A stretch of 64,000 nt of DNA from DASXMT01 sp963755985 (GCA_963755985.1 CAVWLO010000004.1:186001-250000); one strand, 5' to 3'. Shown: positions 42,103 through 50,797, counted from the first letter of the stretch. A program made the numbers and translations. The notes: generated from the sequence alone by a model not told the origin.

Positions 42103-42885
42103 TCAGGTGATGAGCGGTCGGGCGGCCGCGGCCATCTTCCGAGCCGCGCCGCCGGCACCGTGGGTAGCGACCAGCTCAGGATTGAAGATCTCGGTGGCAA
42201 CGAAGGGCCGGGCGCCGATGGCGCCGAGCTGGTGGACGAGAGCGGTGAAGTCGACCGCTCCGTCACCGGGCAGCAGGCGATGCTGCATGGTCTCTGTCAT
42301 CATGTCGGCGCTCGGCTCCTCGGCCGCGTCGCACAGCTGGACGTAGCCGATGCGGTCGCCGGGGATCCTGGCCAGGAGCTCAAGGTTCGGCCCACCGGGT
42401 TGGCGCACCCAGTGCCAGGAGTCGAGCAGGATCCCGGCGCCGGAACCGAGAGGCTCGACAAGCGCCCAGGCCGTGGCCAGATCGGGAATGCCGGTCCACG
42501 GCAGGAACTCGACACAGACCTGAGCTCCGACATCGGCGGCCGCGGCGACCAGGAGGCCCAGGTTGTCCCGGGCATGATCGAGGTCAGGCAGCGTCGGCTC
42601 GAGGGTGATGGCCGCGATCTTCGAGGCACCGACGTCTTTGGCTACCTTGGCGATCTGTTCGGCCTCGACACGCGCATCGGCCGCAGCGGTGTGCGCCCAA
42701 CCCGATGCCGCCTCGACCACCTCGACGTGCAGGCCCATCCCGGCCAGGGCCGGGATGTGGAAGGTCCACACCGATGCCTGACTCACACCCGCGGCAAGGA
42801 GGCCCTCGCCCGCGGCACGAATCTCCGCCTCGGTGGCGGCCAGCGGGTCGGTCATCAGGGTTGCCGTACAGATCCCCAGTGCCAT
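42103..42885 (-). CDS. sugar phosphate isomerase/epimerase (xylose isomerase-like TIM barrel)
   Basis: A 260-residue TIM barrel of the AP_endonuc_2 family. It has MALGICTATLMTDPLAATEA, VQVCVEFLPWTGIPDLATAW with a metal Glu (EFLPW), GAGILLDSWHWVRQPG with Asp and His ligands, YVQLCDAAEE and LLPGDGAVDFTALVHQLGAI. The reaction is probably epimerisation or isomerisation of a sugar or inositol derivative with a divalent metal. It stands alone between two repeat-rich spacers. Confidence 0.87.
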   Translation of the reverse strand: MALGICTATLMTDPLAATEAEIRAAGEGLLAAGVSQASVWTFHIPALAGMGLHVEVVEAASGWAHTAAADARVEAEQIAKVAKDVGASKIAAITLEPTLPDLDHARDNLGLLVAAAADVGAQVCVEFLPWTGIPDLATAWALVEPLGSGAGILLDSWHWVRQPGGPNLELLARIPGDRIGYVQLCDAAEEPSADMMTETMQHRLLPGDGAVDFTALVHQLGAIGARPFVATEIFNPELVATHGAGGAARKMAAAARPLIT

Positions 42886-43212
42886 CCCTGCCCCCTCGGT
42901 GTCGGCTCTCGGAAGCCACGTCCAGCTGTCAACCGCTTCAGCTTGCCACCACGTTCTAGCTTGGCCGGCGACGCTGTGCGACCTGCCTCACCCGTGACCC
43001 CTCGAATGAGCCACGTGGCCCGGCCGTACCTGTCTCGCCGGGCCCGTGCGACGCGGCTCGCCCGACAGGTGCCGAACGACCCAAGGATGGACTCAGGGTC
43101 TCGGGGGCAATACCCCCGCCTCCTGTTATGTTCTCGTCACTGCCGCACACTCATCGGTTCCCACCGCGGCCCGAATCGAGCACCCTCATCCCTCCAAGAA
43201 GGCGGACTCCCC
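42886..43212. promoter_or_regulatory. 327-bp spacer upstream of the repeat leader and MBL hydrolase
   Basis: No credible gene is seen on either strand. CCCGCCTCCTGTTATGTTCT near 43119 could include a -10-like TATGTT. AAGAAGG at 43196-43202 is the ribosome site of the 39-codon leader. Beyond this I see nothing specific. Confidence 0.3.
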
Positions 43213-43332
43213 ATGACCGCTCCCCATTCCCGTGACCCTGGTCAGGATTCCCGTGACCCTGGTCAGGATTCCCGTGACCCTGGTCAGGATTCCCGTGACC
43301 CTGGTCAGGGCCCGAACCGTTGGGCCCCGTGA
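43213..43332 (+). CDS. 39-residue repeat leader peptide coupled to the MBL hydrolase
   Basis: A short frame with its own AAGAAGG site encodes MTAPHS followed by a heptapeptide, SRDPGQD, repeated about four times, then GPNRWAP. It stops at TGA 43330-43332, overlapping the GTG start of the hydrolase by GTGA. The repeats come from a 21-bp tandem DNA repeat (43227-43309), which keeps the frame whatever the copy number. It may be a genuine tiny protein or a translational-coupling leader. It could also be the N-terminal extension of the hydrolase in a shifted frame. Confidence 0.5.
   Translation: MTAPHSRDPGQDSRDPGQDSRDPGQDSRDPGQGPNRWAP
43227..43309. repeat. 21-bp tandem repeat, about four copies, in the MBL leader
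   Basis: TTCCCGTGACCCTGGTCAGG plus A begins at 43227, 43248, 43269 and 43290, the last ending after 20 bases. Copies are identical, so the array is young. The period is a multiple of three, and both plus-strand frames through it stay open. Confidence 0.92.
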
Positions 43333-44162
43333 CCGTCGAGGTGGTGCTCCTCGGAACCGGCAACCCGCTCCCCGACCCGGCCCGGGCCGGCGCAGCCACG
43401 CTGGTGCGGGCCGGTGACAAGACGATCCTGGTCGACGCGGGGCGAGGGGTGTGCATGCGTCTGGCCGCAGCCGGCGTCCTCCCCCTGATGCTCGATGCCG
43501 TGCTCGTCACCCATCTCCACAGCGACCACATCTGCGACCTGAACGACGTCCTCACCACCCAGTGGGTGATGAGCCCGACGGCGCGACCCCTTCCCCTATT
43601 CGGCCCGGAGGGGACCGGGGCGGTGGTCGAGGGCATCATGGCCATGCTCGGGCCCGACATCTCCTACCGGCGGGCCCACCACGCCGGCCTCGACTGGGAC
43701 CCGCAATTCGAGCTGACCGAGGCGGCACCCGGTGCGCTGTCCGACGTGGGCGGGGTGCGGATCACCGCCGCTCGCACCGATCACCGCCCGGTCGATTCGA
43801 CCCTCGCCTTCCGGGTCGAGCACGATGGGCAGGCGGTGGTCATGGCCGGCGACACGGTGCCCTGCGCCGGCCTCGACGAGCTCTGTGCCGGGGCCGACAT
43901 CTACATCCAGACGGTGCTGCGCGACGACCTCGTCAGCCTCGTGCCCATGCAGCGCTTTCGTGACACCATCGACTACCACTCGACTGTGGAGCAGGCGGCC
44001 ACGACCGCCGCCCGGGCCGGAGTGGGCACGCTGGTCCTGACCCATCAGGTCCCCACTCCCGCCCCCGGCTCGGTCGACGAGTGGACGGCCCTGGCCCGAA
44101 GGCATTTCGACGGGCGGGTGGTGTTCGGCGAAGACCTCCTCTCCATCACCCCGTCGTGGTGA
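43329..44162 (+). CDS. metallo-beta-lactamase-fold hydrolase (RNase Z/arylsulfatase-like)
   Basis: A 277-residue MBL protein. It shows VEVVLLGTGNPLPDPARAGA, TILVDAGRGVCMRLAAAG, the zinc motif VLVTHLHSDHICDLNDVL, then AARTDHRPVDSTLAFRVEHD, VVMAGDTVPCAGLDELC and VLTHQVPTPA. The opening GTGNP...RAG loop is typical of the RNase Z/phosphodiesterase-like branch. Substrate unknown. GTG 43329 overlaps the stop of the repeat leader; there is no separate ribosome site of note, so re-initiation after the leader is likely. Confidence 0.88.
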   Translation: MTVEVVLLGTGNPLPDPARAGAATLVRAGDKTILVDAGRGVCMRLAAAGVLPLMLDAVLVTHLHSDHICDLNDVLTTQWVMSPTARPLPLFGPEGTGAVVEGIMAMLGPDISYRRAHHAGLDWDPQFELTEAAPGALSDVGGVRITAARTDHRPVDSTLAFRVEHDGQAVVMAGDTVPCAGLDELCAGADIYIQTVLRDDLVSLVPMQRFRDTIDYHSTVEQAATTAARAGVGTLVLTHQVPTPAPGSVDEWTALARRHFDGRVVFGEDLLSITPSW

Positions 44163-44393
44163 TGGAGAGATGAGCCCTACGGTGCCGTCCGGGCGAACTG
44201 GACGTGCATGACCGAGGTCGGACCGGGGCCAACGCCGCTCGAGGTCATCGTAGACATGGCGGGACGGCCCACTCATCGCTCGAGGCCGCGGTTGTCCTAA
44301 CGGCCGATGCATGTCGAGGGCCGGTGACCGCTAGCTTCCTCTTGGGGGAGGCAGCCGAGGACGACCGTGTCACGCCAGCCTGGAGGAACGACC

Positions 44394-44435
44394 ATGCCGA
44401 GTGGCCGCCGGAGACCGAGGACGACCGGTGGCTGA
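44394..44435 (+). CDS. 13-residue leader peptide overlapping the dipZ start
   Basis: GGAGG at 44382-44386 sits at ideal distance from ATG 44394, which opens a frame MPSGRRRPRTTGG and stops at TGA 44433-44435. The next gene starts at GTG 44428, so the eight bases GTGGCTGA serve both. The strong ribosome site belongs to the leader, not to dipZ, which suggests translational coupling. The peptide is too short to judge by composition. Confidence 0.45.
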   Translation: MPSGRRRPRTTGG

Positions 44436-46113
44436 GCTCCTCGCTGTGGCCTTCCTCGGCGGCTTCATCACCGGGATCTCTCCGTGCATCGTCCCCGTCC
44501 TCCCGGTGGTCGTGGCCGGCGGCTCGACCAACGCCAGCCGGGCCCGCCCGTTCCTGATCATCGCCGGGTTGGTGGTCAGCTTCAGTTTGACCGAACTGGT
44601 CGGCAGCACCGTGCTCAGCGCCATCGGACTGCCCCAGAACCTGCTGTTCTGGCTGGGCATCGCCCTGTTGCTCATCCTGGCCGTCGGCCTCTTGGTCCCA
44701 GTGATCGGTCAGCGGCTCGAACGTCCCTTTGCCCGACTCGGCTCTTCCCGCTATGCCACCTGGGGAGGAGGGTTCGTCCTCGGACTCAGCCTGGGCCTGG
44801 TCTTCGTGCCCTGCGCCGGTCCCGTGCTGGCTGCCATCTCGGTGGCCGCGGCCAACCACCGGGTGAATGCCTCGGCGTTCTTCGTCACCGTCTTCTACGC
44901 CGTGGGCGCCACCCTCCCCCTGTTGGTCTTCGCCGTGATCGCACAACGAGCGGTCACCGGATGGCAGACACTGCGGTCGCACCTGCCCCTCATCCGCCAG
45001 GTGGCCGGCGCCGTGCTCGCGGTGACGACGCTGGCCATCGCCTTCGGCCTGCTCGACCCGCTCCAGCGCTCGGTCCCCGGCTACACCTCGGCCCTCGAGA
45101 ACCACATCGAGGGCAACGCGTCGATAGCGGCCCAGCTGCGGGCCCTGAGCGGCGAGCACGCCAACACCTTCGCCACCAACCAGGCCAAGGCCCCGTCCCG
45201 TGCGTCGGCATCCCTTCCCGATCTGGGCACAGCACCCAACTTCACCGGCATCGTCGCCTGGCTCAACACCCCGGGCCACCGGCCCCTGAGCCTGGCCCAG
45301 CTGCGTGGCCGGGTGGTGCTGATCGACTTCTGGACCTACTCGTGCATCAACTGCCAGCGTTCCCTTCCTCATGTCGAGGCATGGGAGAACGCCTACCAGA
45401 AGGATGGCCTGGTGGTGGTGGGCGTCAGCACGCCCGAGTTCGCCTTCGAGCACGTCGTCTCCAACGTGTCCAGCGCGGCGGGGAGCCTGGGTGTCCATTA
45501 CCCCATCGCGGTGGACAACGACTACAGCACCTGGAACGCCTACAACAACGAGTACTGGCCGGCCGAATACCTGATCGACCCGAGTGGGCACGTCCGCGCC
45601 TACGACTTCGGCGAGGGCGGGTACTCCACCATGGAGAGCAACATCCGGGACCTGCTCATGGCCAATGGCGTGACCCGGCTCCCGGCCCGTACCGACGTGG
45701 CCGACCAGACCCCGACCACCCAGACCACTCAGGAGAGCTACCTGGGCTATAGCCAACTGCAGTACGACGTCGGGACGGCCGCCGTGCGCGACCGGGCGGC
45801 CGACTACCAGGCCCCGTCCACCATTCCTTCCAACAGCCTTGCCTTCGACGGGACGTGGACCGTCCACAAGGAGAATGCGACCGCAGGCGACAGCGCCCGA
45901 ATCCTGCTGCAATTCACGGCCCATGACGTCTATCTGGTACTGGGCGGTCAGGGCACCGTGGCCGTCTCCTTCGACGGGCGCCCGCTGTCCTCGGTCGAGG
46001 TGAACGGGATACCCCGGCTGTACACGCTGTTCTCAGGAGGATCGCTGCAGTCCGGCGAGCTCACCTTGGCCTTCTCGCCGGGGATTCAGGCCTACGACTT
46101 CACCTTCGGCTGA
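44428..46113 (+). CDS. dipZ: DipZ-type cytochrome c biogenesis/thiol-disulfide protein (CcdA-TlpA fusion)
   Basis: 561 residues. The N-terminal CcdA domain has six membrane helices with the Cys pair in GFITGISPCIVPVLPVVVAG and GLVFVPCAGPVLAAISVAAA; it passes electrons across the membrane. A periplasm-side thioredoxin domain follows (about 285-420) with LIDFWTYSCINCQRSLPHVE, a CxxC of the form CINC. The C-terminal 130 residues match the DipZ carbohydrate-binding-like domain (ARILLQFTAHDVYLVLGGQG). It reduces extracytoplasmic disulfides. GTG 44428 (VAELLAVAF) is preferred to 44401. Confidence 0.9.
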   Translation: MAELLAVAFLGGFITGISPCIVPVLPVVVAGGSTNASRARPFLIIAGLVVSFSLTELVGSTVLSAIGLPQNLLFWLGIALLLILAVGLLVPVIGQRLERPFARLGSSRYATWGGGFVLGLSLGLVFVPCAGPVLAAISVAAANHRVNASAFFVTVFYAVGATLPLLVFAVIAQRAVTGWQTLRSHLPLIRQVAGAVLAVTTLAIAFGLLDPLQRSVPGYTSALENHIEGNASIAAQLRALSGEHANTFATNQAKAPSRASASLPDLGTAPNFTGIVAWLNTPGHRPLSLAQLRGRVVLIDFWTYSCINCQRSLPHVEAWENAYQKDGLVVVGVSTPEFAFEHVVSNVSSAAGSLGVHYPIAVDNDYSTWNAYNNEYWPAEYLIDPSGHVRAYDFGEGGYSTMESNIRDLLMANGVTRLPARTDVADQTPTTQTTQESYLGYSQLQYDVGTAAVRDRAADYQAPSTIPSNSLAFDGTWTVHKENATAGDSARILLQFTAHDVYLVLGGQGTVAVSFDGRPLSSVEVNGIPRLYTLFSGGSLQSGELTLAFSPGIQAYDFTFG

Positions 46114-46194
46114 CCGGACGGCGCCCGCCAGCCACTCATTGCCGAGCCCTCTCCGCTACGGTGATCGACACATCGCATCTGACCAGAGGGCTCT

Positions 46195-47829
46195 GTGGCT
46201 ACGGGGGAGACAACCGGGGAGGGGACGGAGCGGCCGGGGGACGTGCTGGCGCGGCCAAAGCCCAACCACCCGGCCGGGCTCAGCCTCCTCGTCCTCGCCA
46301 TCGGGCTCGTCATCACCGGCGCCCTGGCCTGGACGGCGTCGGCCATCAACGACCGAAACGAGAGCCGACTCCTCGGCCTGCAGGTGCGCGAGGCGGCCAC
46401 CGCCCTCGGAGGCTTCTTGCCCAGCATCGAGATCCCGCTCGCATCGTCGGTGGGCATCGCCAACGCGACCGACGGTGACGCCTCACAGTTCAGCGACTTC
46501 ATGGCCGCCTACGTCGGGCCTGGACGACCTTTCGCCTCGGCGTCACTGTGGCAACTGACCGGCGGGTCAGCTCGGGCTGTGTCCGTCGTGGGTCAGCCCC
46601 CGATCCTCACTGCGGTGCCGGCCAAAATCGCCACGCTGGCCGTCGGAGGACCGAACGGCGGCCAGATCTCGGTTATCGGGATTCTGGGCGGTGGACGTCG
46701 GCTGGGCTTTGCCGACGGGCCGTCAGGCGGACCGTCGGGCTTCGTCGTGTTGGCCGAGTTCCGGCTTCCCGCCGGCCACAAGGTGTCGCTCCCCAAGAAT
46801 TTCGCATTCTCACAGCTGACCTTTGCCCTGTACCTGGGTGATTCCCAGCGTCGCTCCGCTCTCATCGAGTCATCGGTGTCCACCGTGCCGCTCAAGGGGC
46901 GAACAGCGGTGGCGACGGTGCCGTTCGCCGATACCACCCTGACGCTGGTGGGCACGCCCACGGGCACACTGGGAGGAACGCTGGGCCAGCGGCTGCCGTG
47001 GATCGTCGGGGCCATCGGCGTCGTGCTGTCCATCGCCGCCGCGCTCATGACCGAACGGCTGGTCCGGCGGCGCCGACTGGCCGAGAGACTGGCGACCGAG
47101 AATCGAAGGCTCTACGGCGAACAGCACGGCATCGCCGAGGCGCTGCAACGGGCGCTGCTGCCCAACGAGCTGCCCGCCATTCGAGGGGTGGAGATCGACG
47201 ATCGCTATGTGGCCGGCATGAAGGCCATGGACATCGGCGGGGACTGGTACGACGTCATCCGACGCGACGACAACCACTTCCTGTTCGTTGTGGGTGACGT
47301 CTCGGGCCGCGGGGTGCGGGCAGCCACGATCATGGCATCGCTCCACTATTCGATCCGGGCCTATGCCGCCGAAGGAGACCTTCCCGCCACGATCCTGGCC
47401 AAGCTCTGCCGCCTCTTGGACGTCGATCGGGATGGTCACTTCGCCACGATCCTTGCCGGATACGTCGACGTCGACCGACGGGAGGTCACGCTGGCCAGTG
47501 CCGGGCACTTCGCTCCCCTCCTGATGAGCCGAGACAAAACCGACTACGTCGATATCGTCACCGGGTTGCCGATCGGCATCGGCACTTCACCGACCTACCC
47601 GACTGTGACCTTCACCGTACCGCCGCATGGCACGCTCCTGGCCTTCACCGACGGGCTGGTCGAGCGCCGGGGCGAAAGCCTTGACGCCGGTCTCAAGCGG
47701 CTGCGGGACGCGGCGGCCCCTGGCGATGGTGCGGCGCTCGGCGGCCAGCTGGCGGATATCATTTCGCAGCTCATACCGCACGGTTCCGACGACGATGTGG
47801 CGATGTTGGGAATCAGATGGCAGAACTAG
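46195..47829 (+). CDS. membrane-bound PP2C/SpoIIE (RsbU-like) serine phosphatase with CHASE-like sensor
   Basis: 544 residues. Helix 1 lies at about 22-42 (LSLLVLAIGLVITGALAWTA). An extracytoplasmic sensor of about 210 residues resembles CHASE (LQVREAATALGGFLPSIEIP). Helix 2 follows at about 265-285, then a coiled coil with LQRALLPNELPAIRGVEIDD. The SpoIIE phosphatase core has GMKAMDIGGDWYDVI, FLFVVGDVSGRGVRAATIM and LLAFTDGLVERRGESLDAGL with metal-binding Asp residues. It should dephosphorylate the STAS antagonist encoded next, which it overlaps by 13 bases. Confidence 0.9.
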   Translation: MATGETTGEGTERPGDVLARPKPNHPAGLSLLVLAIGLVITGALAWTASAINDRNESRLLGLQVREAATALGGFLPSIEIPLASSVGIANATDGDASQFSDFMAAYVGPGRPFASASLWQLTGGSARAVSVVGQPPILTAVPAKIATLAVGGPNGGQISVIGILGGGRRLGFADGPSGGPSGFVVLAEFRLPAGHKVSLPKNFAFSQLTFALYLGDSQRRSALIESSVSTVPLKGRTAVATVPFADTTLTLVGTPTGTLGGTLGQRLPWIVGAIGVVLSIAAALMTERLVRRRRLAERLATENRRLYGEQHGIAEALQRALLPNELPAIRGVEIDDRYVAGMKAMDIGGDWYDVIRRDDNHFLFVVGDVSGRGVRAATIMASLHYSIRAYAAEGDLPATILAKLCRLLDVDRDGHFATILAGYVDVDRREVTLASAGHFAPLLMSRDKTDYVDIVTGLPIGIGTSPTYPTVTFTVPPHGTLLAFTDGLVERRGESLDAGLKRLRDAAAPGDGAALGGQLADIISQLIPHGSDDDVAMLGIRWQN

Positions 47830-48143
47830 ACGATAGTGACCCCTCCGCGTCGGTAACCTCGTTGTCGAACGATCCCGAGGCACCGGTGGTGGCGATCGCG
47901 GGTGAGATCGACATCTCGAACGCCGACCGGGTGAAGGCGGCCCTGCTGGCTGAGGTCGGGGACGTGCCCCAGCGCATCATCATCGATGTCGGCGCGCTGA
48001 CCTTCATGGACAGCTCCGGGATCGCCATCTTGGTGCAGATATCCAAGAGCGTGGCACCGGTCGAGCTCCAGCACCCGACACCAATCGTGCGCAGAGTCAT
48101 CGAAGCGACCGGTCTGTCCGAGCACTTCGGGATGCAGCGGTGA
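47817..48143 (+). CDS. STAS-domain anti-sigma factor antagonist (RsbV-like)
   Basis: 108 residues. VVAIAGEIDISNADRVKAAL is the first STAS strand-helix, and LTFMDSSGIAILVQISKS carries the phosphorylatable Ser. In partner switching the unphosphorylated form binds the anti-sigma kinase. It lies between its phosphatase and its kinase, overlapping both (13 and 4 bases). No sigma factor gene lies nearby, so the final target is elsewhere. Confidence 0.9.
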   Translation: MAELDDSDPSASVTSLSNDPEAPVVAIAGEIDISNADRVKAALLAEVGDVPQRIIIDVGALTFMDSSGIAILVQISKSVAPVELQHPTPIVRRVIEATGLSEHFGMQR

Positions 48144-48859
48144 CCGTGCAACGCCGCCTTCCCGGCCTGCCCGAGTCGGTGGCGCAAGCCCGGCAGTTCG
48201 CCATCGAGACTCTTATCGATCTGCCCGAAGATGCGGTCAACGACGTGGCCGTCATGGTCTCGGAGCTGGCCACGAACGCCCTCGTCCACGCAGCCACGAG
48301 CTTTGCCGTGACCATCGACCGACGCCCGTACCAGGTCTACGTCGAGGTGACCGATGCCGGGGCCGGGATACCGACCCGGCGCTCACCGGGAGAGATGGAG
48401 CCGCACGGCCGCGGGCTCACCATCGTCGAGGAGCTCTCCGACCAGTGGGGAACGATCCACGCCGCGGGCGAGATCGGGAAGTCCGTGTGGTTCACGCTCA
48501 CGGTGCCGCTGAGGGCCGAGACGTCCGACTCGACCACGGCCGAACGGGGTCTGGTGCCCGACGTGTCTTCCGTGGCCGCCGCCGCCGACAACCGTTCCGG
48601 CTTCGACGCCATGGAGGCGCCGCCCGCCCCCGGATCGATGCCGCCGATCCGGGACCGGATCGGCCAATCGCTCAGCCACCCTCATCCAAGTCGGCTTCGG
48701 GTCGGAGTCGGTAGATTGCCATCGGCGCGGGCGATGGCTCGGAGGCCACGAGGCGGACCCCGAGAAGCTCGAATCCGTTCTTCTCCAGTACCCTCCTCGA
48801 AGCGACGTTTGACGCCTCCGGGTCGGCGACGATTCCGGCGCGCCGGTGGTGTCGCCTGA
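48140..48859 (+). CDS. RsbW-like anti-sigma factor serine kinase (HATPase_c_2), 3' end uncertain
   Basis: GTG start overlaps the STAS stop (GTGA). The kinase domain has VMVSELATNALVHAATSFAV, YVEVTDAGAGIPTRRSPGEM and GRGLTIVEELSDQWG. The catalytic part ends near residue 130. The remaining 110 residues are poorly conserved, and the last 60 overlap the GNAT gene on the other strand by 188 bp (48672-48859). A small indel near 48660 would move it into a frame ending at about 48716, so the true C-terminus may be shorter. Confidence 0.82.
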   Translation: MTVQRRLPGLPESVAQARQFAIETLIDLPEDAVNDVAVMVSELATNALVHAATSFAVTIDRRPYQVYVEVTDAGAGIPTRRSPGEMEPHGRGLTIVEELSDQWGTIHAAGEIGKSVWFTLTVPLRAETSDSTTAERGLVPDVSSVAAAADNRSGFDAMEAPPAPGSMPPIRDRIGQSLSHPHPSRLRVGVGRLPSARAMARRPRGGPREARIRSSPVPSSKRRLTPPGRRRFRRAGGVA

Positions 48860-49205
48860 TAGAGCTGACGAGCTCGTCGATCAGCGCAGTCCCCAGCCCG
48901 AGGCCCCACCGAGCCGGATCTCCGATGGCGTAGTCGATCCCAATGTCGTCCGGTCCTGCGCCGATCCCTTCGGCATGGGCTGGATACTCCCGACAGAGAT
49001 ACCACTGGCACCAGCCGATCGGTTCGTCATGATCGGCAATGACCAGGACCTCCGTTGGCTCCTCGCCGACCAGACACCGACGCAGGTCGTCCATCTCCTC
49101 TTCGACGGTCGAGGCGGTGAGATACCACTGAGCCACCTGGGGTTCGTCCAACCAAGCGGCGACCAGGTCCAGGTCCGCAATTTCCATGGCTCGCAGCGTC
49201 AGCAT
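48672..49205 (-). CDS. GNAT-family acetyltransferase (AAC(6')-like)
   Basis: A 177-residue GNAT. It has LRAMEIADLDLVAAWLDEPQ, IGWCQWYLCREYPAHAEG, GIDYAIGDPARWGLGLGTAL with the acetyl-CoA loop, and DPEASNVASRRVLEKNGFEL. This resembles acetyltransferases related to aminoglycoside 6'-N-acetyltransferases of the AacA4/IucB type, though an antibiotic substrate is not implied. Its 3' end overlaps the RsbW-like gene. Confidence 0.85.
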   Translation of the reverse strand: MLTLRAMEIADLDLVAAWLDEPQVAQWYLTASTVEEEMDDLRRCLVGEEPTEVLVIADHDEPIGWCQWYLCREYPAHAEGIGAGPDDIGIDYAIGDPARWGLGLGTALIDELVSSIRRHHRRAGIVADPEASNVASRRVLEKNGFELLGVRLVASEPSPAPMAIYRLRPEADLDEGG

Positions 49206-49290
49206 GGCCCGATTGTCGCAGCTGCTCGCTGATCAACGGCCATGGCGAGGTACCGGGGGGATCACCCCGTTCGCACGGGCACGGGTGCCG

Positions 49291-50481
49291 TCAGACGGGA
49301 ACGCCGGCGAGGGCCAGGACGACCCCGACCGCCCCGGCGCTGAGCAGCGCACTGACCACGCCGTGACGGAGTACGAAAAGCCAGAGCATGGCCGCGCCGA
49401 GGACGGGGATCTGCCAGAGATGGCCGAGCGAGAGGCCGAGGGGGATGGCCGACCCGGCGATGGCGCCGATGGCGCCCGGACCGGCACCCGTGAGGAATGA
49501 CCCGACCGCCGTGTTGGCCCGGAGCTGGTCGAAGTGCCTGGCCCCGACGAGCACGAAGGCGAATGAGGGGGCGAAGGCGATGAGCGCGGCCAAGAGGCCG
49601 CCGCCCACTCCGCCGGCTGCGTACCCGACCACGGCGACTGTCTGCACCACCGGGCCCGGGGTGACCTGGCCCAGCGCAACGGCGTTCAGAAACTGGGCGC
49701 CGGTCATCCAGTGATAGGTGGTCACGGCGTCGTGTTGCATGAGCGGGATGATGACGAACCCACCCCCATAGGACAGGGCGCCCACCTTGAGCGCCACCCA
49801 GGCCAGCGCTCCGAGCCCACCCAGGGCGGCACCGTGCAGGACGATGGCGGGCGCCGCGGCCCGCAACGAGTTGGGTGGCTTGCGCTGGCCCCCCTCGCGG
49901 CGGACCATGATCTCGGTCGTGCCACAGGCCAGGAGCACGAGTACCAGGTACGGGCCGACCATGGCCGCCGCGGTGCCACCGAGCAGGGCATAGGCAATCC
50001 AGCGAACTTTCTGGGCGCGCTCGGGGCCGATGCCCTTCCAGCTGGCTGGTGAAAGCCCCCACGCCGCGTGCAAGGCGACAGAGGGCACGGCGGCGCCAGC
50101 ACCGGCGGCCGCCCCGAGGATCCAGTCCGGCGGGTGGCCGGCCAGGAACACGGCCGAGAGGGCCAGGATGAGCACGAGGCCGGGGATGATGAAGCACAGC
50201 CCACCGAGCACAGCGCCGGCTGGCCCGCGCAGCCGCCAGGCGCAGTAGATGGCGAGCTGGGTCGAGGCCGGACCGGGCAGGAGGTTGGTGGTGGAGATGG
50301 CGTCCTCGAACTCATTGGCCTCGATCCAAGCCCGCTCCTCGACGCACAGGCGACGGAGCAGGGCGATGTGGGTGGGCGGTCCACCGAAGCCGATGCAACC
50401 GAGGCGGAGCCACTCCTTCCCGATGGTGTGGAGGGCCACCCGCTCGGCCGGTCCTTGCTTCGCCTCACCGTCGCTGCTCAT
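49291..50481 (-). CDS. chromate transporter ChrA family protein (two-domain)
   Basis: A 396-residue membrane protein with two homologous halves. The first has LRLGCIGFGGPPTHIALLRR, the second KVGALSYGGGFVIIPLMQHD; the FGG/YGGG patterns are diagnostic of CHR domains. Full-length ChrA exports chromate. It is translationally coupled (ATGA) to a PadR regulator upstream, a pairing known for chromate operons. Confidence 0.92.
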   Translation of the reverse strand: MSSDGEAKQGPAERVALHTIGKEWLRLGCIGFGGPPTHIALLRRLCVEERAWIEANEFEDAISTTNLLPGPASTQLAIYCAWRLRGPAGAVLGGLCFIIPGLVLILALSAVFLAGHPPDWILGAAAGAGAAVPSVALHAAWGLSPASWKGIGPERAQKVRWIAYALLGGTAAAMVGPYLVLVLLACGTTEIMVRREGGQRKPPNSLRAAAPAIVLHGAALGGLGALAWVALKVGALSYGGGFVIIPLMQHDAVTTYHWMTGAQFLNAVALGQVTPGPVVQTVAVVGYAAGGVGGGLLAALIAFAPSFAFVLVGARHFDQLRANTAVGSFLTGAGPGAIGAIAGSAIPLGLSLGHLWQIPVLGAAMLWLFVLRHGVVSALLSAGAVGVVLALAGVPV

Positions 50482-50789
50482 CGGGACTCGTCGCCGAGCA
50501 CCTCACCGGCCAGTTCCCTCAGGTGCTGCTTGGTCGACTCGAGGATCCGCCGCCCCTTCGCCGTCGCCACATAGGACCGACGGGCCCGACCGTCGACCAC
50601 CCGCCGGTGCGATCGGATGAGCCCCTCGGACTCCATCTTGTGCAGCGTGGGATAGAGGGACCCCGGACTGATCCGGTAGCCATGTCGGGCCAGCTCCTTG
50701 GCCATCCAGGCCCCGTGCACCCCACCGTGGGCGGCGTGATGGAGGATGTGCAAGCGCACCGCGCCGCGGAGGAACTCACGCACCGCCAC
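50478..50789 (-). CDS. PadR-family transcriptional regulator
   Basis: A 103-residue winged helix. It shows LRGAVRLHILHHAAHGGVHG, MAKELARHGYRISPGSLYPT and LHKMESEGLIRSHRRVVDGR with SYVATAKGRRIL at the end. SPGSLYPTLHKME is the PadR hallmark. A perfect 10-bp inverted repeat (50798-50820) begins nine bases before its start, so it probably represses itself and chrA. Confidence 0.92.
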   Translation of the reverse strand: MAVREFLRGAVRLHILHHAAHGGVHGAWMAKELARHGYRISPGSLYPTLHKMESEGLIRSHRRVVDGRARRSYVATAKGRRILESTKQHLRELAGEVLGDESR

Positions 50790-50797
50790 AGGCTAGC

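Noticed and set aside
43227..43309. Possible CRISPR array
   Set aside because: The repeat units are directly adjacent with no spacers. The same applies to the arrays at 8682, 33975 and 41755, and no cas gene is present.
48740..49205. Aminoglycoside resistance gene
   Set aside because: The GNAT resembles AAC(6')-type proteins only generally; nothing in the sequence supports a resistance role.
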